Assembly (NCBI RefSeq): GCF_036711975.1
Contig: NC_091967.1
Span: 26,970,001 to 27,034,000, forward strand
DNA length: 64,000 nucleotides
Direction: 5' to 3'
From: Onthophagus taurus
Lineage: Eukaryota > Arthropoda > Insecta > Coleoptera > Scarabaeidae
In this document: piece after piece, positions 60,901-64,000 of the stretch
How positions within the stretch are numbered: position 1 is the first letter of the stretch
How the letters are laid out: every line of letters begins with the position of its first letter
The notes under the pieces: model-generated
Told to the model about the DNA's origin: nothing
Seen by the model: the letters and a program-made list of their open reading frames with translations, nothing else
Database searches by the model: none
Made by a program: the position numbers and the translations under genes

Positions 60901-62763
60901 TTGCGAAGTCACAAATACATAAAGTGCAATAATGCTAACTGAACGATTATAACACTTTTTTCTTGAGAACATGATAAAGTTTGGAATAATTTTTAAAAAC
61001 AATAATTGTAACTGAAATGTTTTCGCAAAGGTGACTAAACAAAGTATAGGAGTGTCTTCAAAAATTTCAACTTGGCAGAAATTCTACGCTCCACTTCAAA
61101 AGTCAGTAAAATGTCATATTTTTGCATTTATATGCACACTTATGAGTTGTACGCGTCAAAACCGGGTGTTCGGAATGCAGGTTTGGCACGTCGTTACTTT
61201 TGTTGGTCACATGCTGTGAGCGGACGCTCCAAGAGCGCGGTCCAACATGCACGCTTGTGTGCGCTTCAAACGTACGCTCCAAAACTGTCGAAAAAACTCT
61301 TGGTGTAAAAGGCGCTATTTTATTGACAAGTGTTATGCCCAGATATTTGACTTCTTTTGACAACACCAATGGAGTATTAGCAGGGGATGCCATTCTGTGC
61401 TTGCCAAACTTCCTCATCCAGTTTCCACAAAACTGTCCTCCTTGGAGACTGACATCGCCAGCTCTAAGCTTAACTTTCTATGTTTAAGAGTGTTCTCAAT
61501 CCAACCACAAACCTCCCTGTTCTGTTGGAATTTGTGTAGATTCCACCAATTCTTTTATTTTTCGTATTATCTTCTCGGTTGGGTCCTTGATTTTCTTATA
61601 GGTGGCTGGATCCAAAAGGCTTGTCATCTTGTCGTATTCATTTACCGATTTCGTCACTTCGAACTTGTTTCTGAAGAAGGTTGCAAGATGGCATCTGAAA
61701 CGTCAAACACTATTTCAAAAGATACACAGCTATAGATGTTCTAGTTTTAGTTCAATTAACACAGACCGCGATAGTCTCGTACTTATATATTTTTTTATTT
61801 CAGTGGATCACAACAAATTCAAATAGCCCTTCTTCATCCAAGATCATTAACTGTGTATTCACTAACGATTAAGGATGCAATAACAGAGCATGGGGTACAA
61901 TTCATTTTAGAATTATTATACGAACACAAATTACGAAGAACAAGTTTTAATTTTACATCCGGTTCGTTTGGAAACGTTCAAAATCGAGATTTTATTTGTG
62001 TCCAATCATTAGATGGTTTATTATCATTTTTCGAACAAGAAACTTTCAATTTTTGCTGTTTCTTATCTGATTTTTTACTCCCCGGGCCTTTAGTCTACGT
62101 TAGATCATCCGATTCATTTATAACTTGTGGATCGTCATGGAAGTTGGAATCATATAGTTATAAAAATTTATCTAATTGTGGGAGTGATAATCATGATGAT
62201 GATCATGGACGAAATGTACTTAGTAATTGGAGTTATAATGTTGGAGAAGGAGTTTTAGATATTCAAACAATTTACGACGATGTTACAAGAACAAATTTTA
62301 TTGCAGTTTTGGGTGAAAAACATCTTTATTGTTTTAATGATGGAGGAAAATTGAGATTTATGAAAAAGTTTGAATTTATATGTATTTCTTTTCATTTTTA
62401 CTTTTTAAGTGAGTACATATTTTAAGCAATTTAGTTAAAACAAATTATTCCTTGTAGATGATGGAACCCCGATGTTTCTTGTTATCTCAGATAATAACAC
62501 CATGTTTATTTATCAACAAACAACCGTAAAATGGTCTGCAAAATTACAATTTCTTCCTATAGCTTCTGCTCGATTAACTTATTTACATATAATGGGTTGT
62601 TTGGTTTTTCTTTCCGAGTCTGGATTCTTACAAATCAATTATTTAGGAACTGATCCAAACATTTTTTCAGCACCACCCTTAAAAAATCAAGAACTTGATT
62701 TTGATGCTGCTGAAAAAGAGCTGGAATCCTTACAGAAAATAATTCGAGGGAATACACCAATAG
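48940..62763 (+). CDS. BBS9: BBS9 / PTHB1 N-terminal half (continues beyond window)
   Basis: Exons 48940-49205, 61804-62408 and 62458-62763 join in matching phases (2, then 1). Exon 1 begins MSLFQTKELWS, the start of PTHB1, with KISQLNGSRDNIIVGSHSGV and VLQLD-type wording of the first blade. Exon 2 continues ALLHPRSLTVYSL, FNFTSGSFGNVQNRDFICVQ, GLLSFFEQETFNF, LLPGPLVYVRSSDSF and LRFMKKFEF. Exon 3 has NTMFIYQQTTVKWSAKL, INYLGTDPNIFSAPP and EKELESLQKIIRG. These track human PTHB1 residue for residue in order. The product is a beta-propeller subunit of the BBSome, which carries membrane proteins in and out of cilia. About 392 codons are covered; the remaining C-terminal half lies outside. The first intron is 12.6 kb of mobile DNA. 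Confidence 0.95.
49927..52439 (+). mobile_element. Younger Penelope-like element with perfect 69-bp inverted repeats
   Basis: 49927-49995 and 52371-52439 are exact inverted copies (AATGATGTTTATTTTATTTT... against ...AATAAACATCATT). GCGTATCCTTTC stands near the left (49842-49853) and directly at the right (52440-52451), suggesting a target duplication; 74 bp separate the left copy from the inverted repeat, so the exact left boundary is uncertain. Internal coding: RT start KNAGLVIIPKEAY (50305), LKSLIKLHKPE (50530), MGSPISGIMADIYVHKFEE and YKRYVDDILIVF (50900-51045), GIY-YIG at 51594-51680. Confidence 0.88.
50277..51905 (+). pseudogene. Penelope RT plus GIY-YIG endonuclease
   Basis: The RT fingers/palm (50277-51120) show the PLE order: LGDKNAGLVII, SLIKLHKPEQ, SLDIKNLYSNVP-like wording (50715-50750), MGSPISGIMAD and YVDDILIVF with the catalytic DD. 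A thumb-like region (51107-51505) ends KFVSIPFHPNL. After a shift the GIY-YIG domain reads SGIYKLNCEDYDCFYIGQTG then RNIKTRYKEH and, after a spacer, LYEEYFIRSHNKSNPNLLVN. Stops or shifts at about 50362, 50572, 50640-50670, 50895, 51070 and 51505 inactivate it. It copies itself through RNA, primed at nicked DNA, in functional relatives. Confidence 0.88.
53047..54070 (-). pseudogene. LINE 3' part: RNase H and terminal zinc motif
   Basis: Minus strand: KIYTDGSRRREGAGAGVISY (53930-53860), FTIYTDSRQAILALGRI (53735-53690), LQWTKGHSTCSGNKHADRLA (53615-53555), then after a shift LCRLCEESEETARHILCECP (53290-53225). It is the RNase H of an I/R1-like element. It breaks into the old Penelope-like element and is probably the continuation of the RT pieces at 59262-58964 and 61520-61312. 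Confidence 0.82.
54080..55890 (-). pseudogene. LTR retrotransposon gag with SAP-like domain, and 5' LTR
   Basis: The 5' LTR end TTAACA and primer-binding-like TGGCGCCCGAGCAGGGGC lie on the minus strand at 55634-55605. A frame from 55428 reads LEKFCLDKTGTVDEMRKRLA, a SAP-type helix-turn-helix. The gag core (55084-54644) reads ELLPRIPELLRGEAALWFRN, WRTWYQFSADFKMMYFP and RRHGNISPANELQWLYRNL, a Ty3/gypsy-type capsid. Protease, RT and integrase are absent, so it is truncated at its 3' side (left). About 54090-54600 codes for nothing recognised. Confidence 0.72.
55893..58760 (-). mobile_element. hAT element with KIAA1586-like transposase
   Basis: Left CAGTGCTCGAAATGGAC (55893) and right GTCCATTTCGAGTAC (about 58744-58760) form imperfect inverted ends around a hAT transposase. 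A clear 8-bp target duplication was not seen, and the right end is degraded, so the exact boundary is uncertain. Confidence 0.65.
56159..58321 (-). pseudogene. hAT transposase (ZBED/KIAA1586-like), nearly complete
   Basis: From 58321: MNNLQNWLKKRPHKPDE, a TTF-like Cys/His region (ACWNVSQYQAF ... EHKHSEAHKKAIE). After a shift comes ERVFRTVYKIAKNQRPFTDL (57830-57770), then KRKISVLIDESTTLSKKTTL (57620-57560) with the first catalytic Asp. A stop follows near 57481, then PLACDGASVMIGKKSGVATR (57380-57320) with the second Asp and VWHCSNHRLELAVND. The C-terminal dimerisation region PISTSECERNFSSMNEIVTS lies at 56350-56290, ending at 56159. Two frameshifts and one stop separate it from an intact protein of about 720 residues. 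Human KIAA1586 is a domesticated relative; here it is simply element DNA in the BBS9 intron. Confidence 0.88.
58761..58963. other. Short non-coding stretch
   Basis: No gene recognised; it separates the hAT element from the LINE RT piece. Confidence 0.35.
58964..59263 (-). pseudogene. LINE RT fragment (downstream half)
   Basis: LTWRAHLDNKVKTAYVAFGQ and, in the next frame, ALWIYTAVVPPMLTYGAAVW followed by STPTAAMENMLNL are the RT thumb region of an RNase H-bearing LINE. A 13-bp duplication (GACAAACCCCATG) at 59157-59180 causes the frame change. Its upstream neighbour lies on the other side of the Harbinger element. Confidence 0.75.
59262..61002 (-). pseudogene. Harbinger transposase (two exons, one frameshift)
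   Basis: Exon 1 (61002 to about 60540) contains WVKKWRQHKNRYGHLSLLRE, YLLKAVTPYITKQDTVMR and ERLAATLRFLATGRSLQDLQ, ending FLK|GTAACA. Exon 2 starts after TTATTTTCAG near 59842: FPKNEEEWLKTSEGYEKKWN, then INCGGAIDGKHIRIVQP (first Asp), YNYKNFYSVVLMAIVNANYE and YIDVGKNGRLSDGGV (second Asp). A shift near 59500 leads to NYRLSRARNTTENAFGHINS with the catalytic Glu. Order and spacing match HARBI1-type proteins. Only the shift near 59500 clearly breaks it. Confidence 0.87.
59265..61310 (-). mobile_element. PIF/Harbinger element with about 44-bp inverted ends
   Basis: Left end GCGTCCTTTACACCAAGAG... (59265) and the complement of the right end GCGCCTTTTACACCAAGAG... (61310) agree over about 44 bp with one indel. 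Inside are a minus-strand transposase with one intron and a plus-strand partner gene remnant. It splits a LINE: LVNK (61312 side) joins LTWRAHLDNK (59263 side). The exact short target duplication is ambiguous. Confidence 0.85.
59895..60333 (+). pseudogene. Harbinger partner protein C-terminus, antisense inside the transposase intron
   Basis: KKATSNTQFLEPCQRALEKN leads into a helical stretch with INVAKKLDKMKNTQAIYAET and ends in a Ser/Glu-rich tail at 60333. This looks like the C-terminal part of the MADF/Myb-like DNA-binding protein that autonomous Harbinger elements encode beside the transposase. Its N-terminal DNA-binding domain is missing, and the frame meets a stop just upstream of 59895. 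Confidence 0.55.
61312..61520 (-). pseudogene. LINE RT fragment (upstream half)
   Basis: WIENTLKHRKLSLE and, after a shift, NTPLVLSKEVKYLGITLVNK represent the RT palm-thumb junction just before the piece at 59263. It abuts the N-terminal part of the old Penelope-like element near 61520. Confidence 0.7.
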
Positions 62764-62799
62764 GTAATAATTTTTAATATATTTTAACATTAATTAATA
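62764..62799. other. Start of BBS9 intron 3
   Basis: Follows the phase-1 donor G|GTAATA. Confidence 0.6.
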
Positions 62800-63608
62800 C
62801 TAATTTTCTTCTTCTTCTGCGTTGTGCTCATAACTAAGAAATTCATTGTATATGAGCATTCTTTTACTATATTCCTTCATAACTGGCAGTCTTGGGCGTG
62901 TTGAAGTGCGTCTTGAAGTAGAGTGTCTGTTATCTCTATTACTTGGTTCAGTAACCTAGATAGCAATCTTCCCCCTGGTATTCTTCCTTCTACTTTTCCT
63001 TAGACTATTAACTTTTCCAGACTATTTCCATCTTTTCTGATATCCCAAAATATCGTAGAAACCGCCCTTCTGATTACATATTTCCCATCTTCCGGATTCT
63101 GGATTCGCATTCTGCCCAGGACTAACCATAAGTGTTCCTATTTGACACAGTCAAACACCGTTTTATAATCAATGTGGCATTAAAAATCTGATCTCGTGTG
63201 CCTCTTTCCTATGTCTACTTTCTCTTTGTAAATCCTGTATGTTCAGGTGATATTCATGATTGTACATATTTGTTAGTCGTTGGTCTATTATTCGCAGTAA
63301 AATTTACTAGCAGATGATATTAAGAAGATAGTTCTGTAATTTTCACATTTCATTGTGGGGCCTTTGTTGGGTATGGAGATGAAAATTGATGTTGTCCAAT
63401 CTTTTGGCCATTTTCCTTTTCTCTATACTTTGTTACATTGATCTAAAAGCATTTTTATAGCTACAGCGCCCAGCACTTTGAAAATTTTTGCCTCAATTTG
63501 ATCTGCTCCAGAGGCTTTATTTGTCTTTGGGTGACGAATCACCTTTTCTTTCGTATATCTTATTATTATTATTGCTGCCGAGTTGAGGGGAGCGGCCCCT
63601 CTCATCAC
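62800..63608 (-). pseudogene. RTE-like RT fragment in BBS9 intron 3
   Basis: Minus strand: HPKTNKASGADQIEAKIFK and AIKMLLDQCNKV (63540-63423), DYKTVFDCVK (about 63160-63130), then near 62990-62880 the C-terminal GRIPGGRLLSRLLNQVIEIT and TLLQDALQHAQDCQL. This matches the start and extreme end of an RTE-type RT with the active-site part deleted. Confidence 0.7.
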
Positions 63609-64000
63609 CGCGATCTATAAGATCTATTGTGATTCAAGCCCTTGATGAACCTTAGTATTGCTCCACGGTCTTGCGAACTTTACCGAAAATTTTGTGTCTT
63701 AGGCGACGCATTCACCCATTCAGTCCAATGTGGAAGAGATGGTATTTTAGGGACGCATGGTCGGTCAGGAAGCCTGAGAGCAACCCTTTGCTGAGGTATA
63801 AAACCTCTTTGGTTTTGCTTTGCGATGAAGTTATCATACTCTTTGCCTATCTGTGACCTGACAGTTCTTTCCAGCGTAAGGCTACCTTTAAGACCTTCTA
63901 ACTACTGATTACCTATTTTAAATGGCTTTTTTGTAGTCCACAGCCGGGTTGGGGTCCAATAAGGAGCGTCCTCGGTGCCTCTTTGGCATTTGGCCACCTT
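63609..64000 (-). other. Probable LINE-derived tail, not resolved
   Basis: GC-richer than the surrounding intron. Minus-strand translation is interrupted and gives no certain domain. It is likely another non-LTR fragment but cannot be assigned. Confidence 0.3.

Larger units (their letters stand above)
49248..61770 (-). mobile_element. Old Penelope-like element, split by later insertions, filling the BBS9 intron
   Basis: The C-terminal end (49807-49574) reads VYRLSCSCRKYYISRTGR, a GIY-YIG start. RT pieces lie at 52750-52600 (MGSPLSPVIVNFYMVMFEEE, LWLRYADDTSVIW) and 53046-52980 (PRIYELPKI), and the N-terminal RT part at 61640-61530 (SLLDPATYKKIKD, IPTEQ). Both outer ends carry an inverted terminal segment: GACGTTTCGAATGCCATG with CAACCTTCTTCAGAAACAAG at 49330-49370, and its complement at 61660-61712. 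The element starts 42 bp after the exon 1 donor and ends about 33 bp before the next acceptor. Confidence 0.8.

Noticed and set aside
61853..62425. BBS9 piece as a gene starting at the Met at 61853
   Set aside because: The homology begins upstream at the splice acceptor (61804) and the phase joins exon 1 at 49205.
1..64000. tRNA, rRNA or other structural RNA genes
   Set aside because: No cloverleaf or conserved rRNA segment was noticed by eye, although a covariance search could not be run.

Overview
This is AT-rich eukaryotic DNA from an arthropod, most likely an insect and probably a beetle. That placement is inference from intron-containing animal genes, Penelope-like elements, piggyBac, pogo, hAT and Harbinger transposons and many palindromic MITEs; no single marker proves the order. 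Host coding sequence is only a few kilobases. The rest is layered mobile DNA, much of it broken but readable enough to order the insertions.

Left third (1-27.8 kb): a hAT remnant, non-LTR retrotransposon scraps and a 2.5 kb foldback element come first. They are followed by a minus-strand multi-zinc-finger gene with exons at 11031-11916, 7007-8617 and 6870-6947, whose splice phases agree. Its first coding exon and 5' flank are duplicated 9 kb upstream at 20068-20944. Between the copies lie a pogo-family element with both termini and TA flanks (12554-15583), a decayed DDE-like gene (15713-17674), copia, LINE and piggyBac pieces. Beyond the second copy are a piggyBac with both ends and TTAA flanks (21747-24131), a second pogo remnant and an RT/RNase H LINE.

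Middle (27.8-34.6 kb): one hAT element bounded by a perfect 8-bp target duplication (GTTATAAT) holds a broken BED-type transposase. It also holds a 79-bp inverted-repeat cassette that encodes a decayed ubiquitin-protease-like protein, and a roughly 140-bp unit present three times, with two unrelated 1.0-1.2 kb foldback MITEs sitting at the same unit junction.

Right part (35-64 kb): three conventional host genes. A GPI-anchored Ly6/three-finger protein (minus, 35044-35672) is divergent from a PLEKHA3/FAPP1-like PH-domain gene (plus, exons from 36104 to 48525). A BBS9/PTHB1 gene follows (plus, 48940 to 62763, continuing past the window). The PLEKHA3 intron of 11.4 kb holds a 173-bp satellite, MITEs, a Tc1 tail and a pogo element split by a Penelope-like element. 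The first BBS9 intron of 12.6 kb is a small intron inflated by an old Penelope-like element, which was then invaded by a younger one, a LINE, a gypsy-type gag piece, a hAT and a Harbinger element. PLEKHA3 would act at the trans-Golgi on PI4P and BBS9 in the ciliary BBSome; nothing in the sequence links them functionally.
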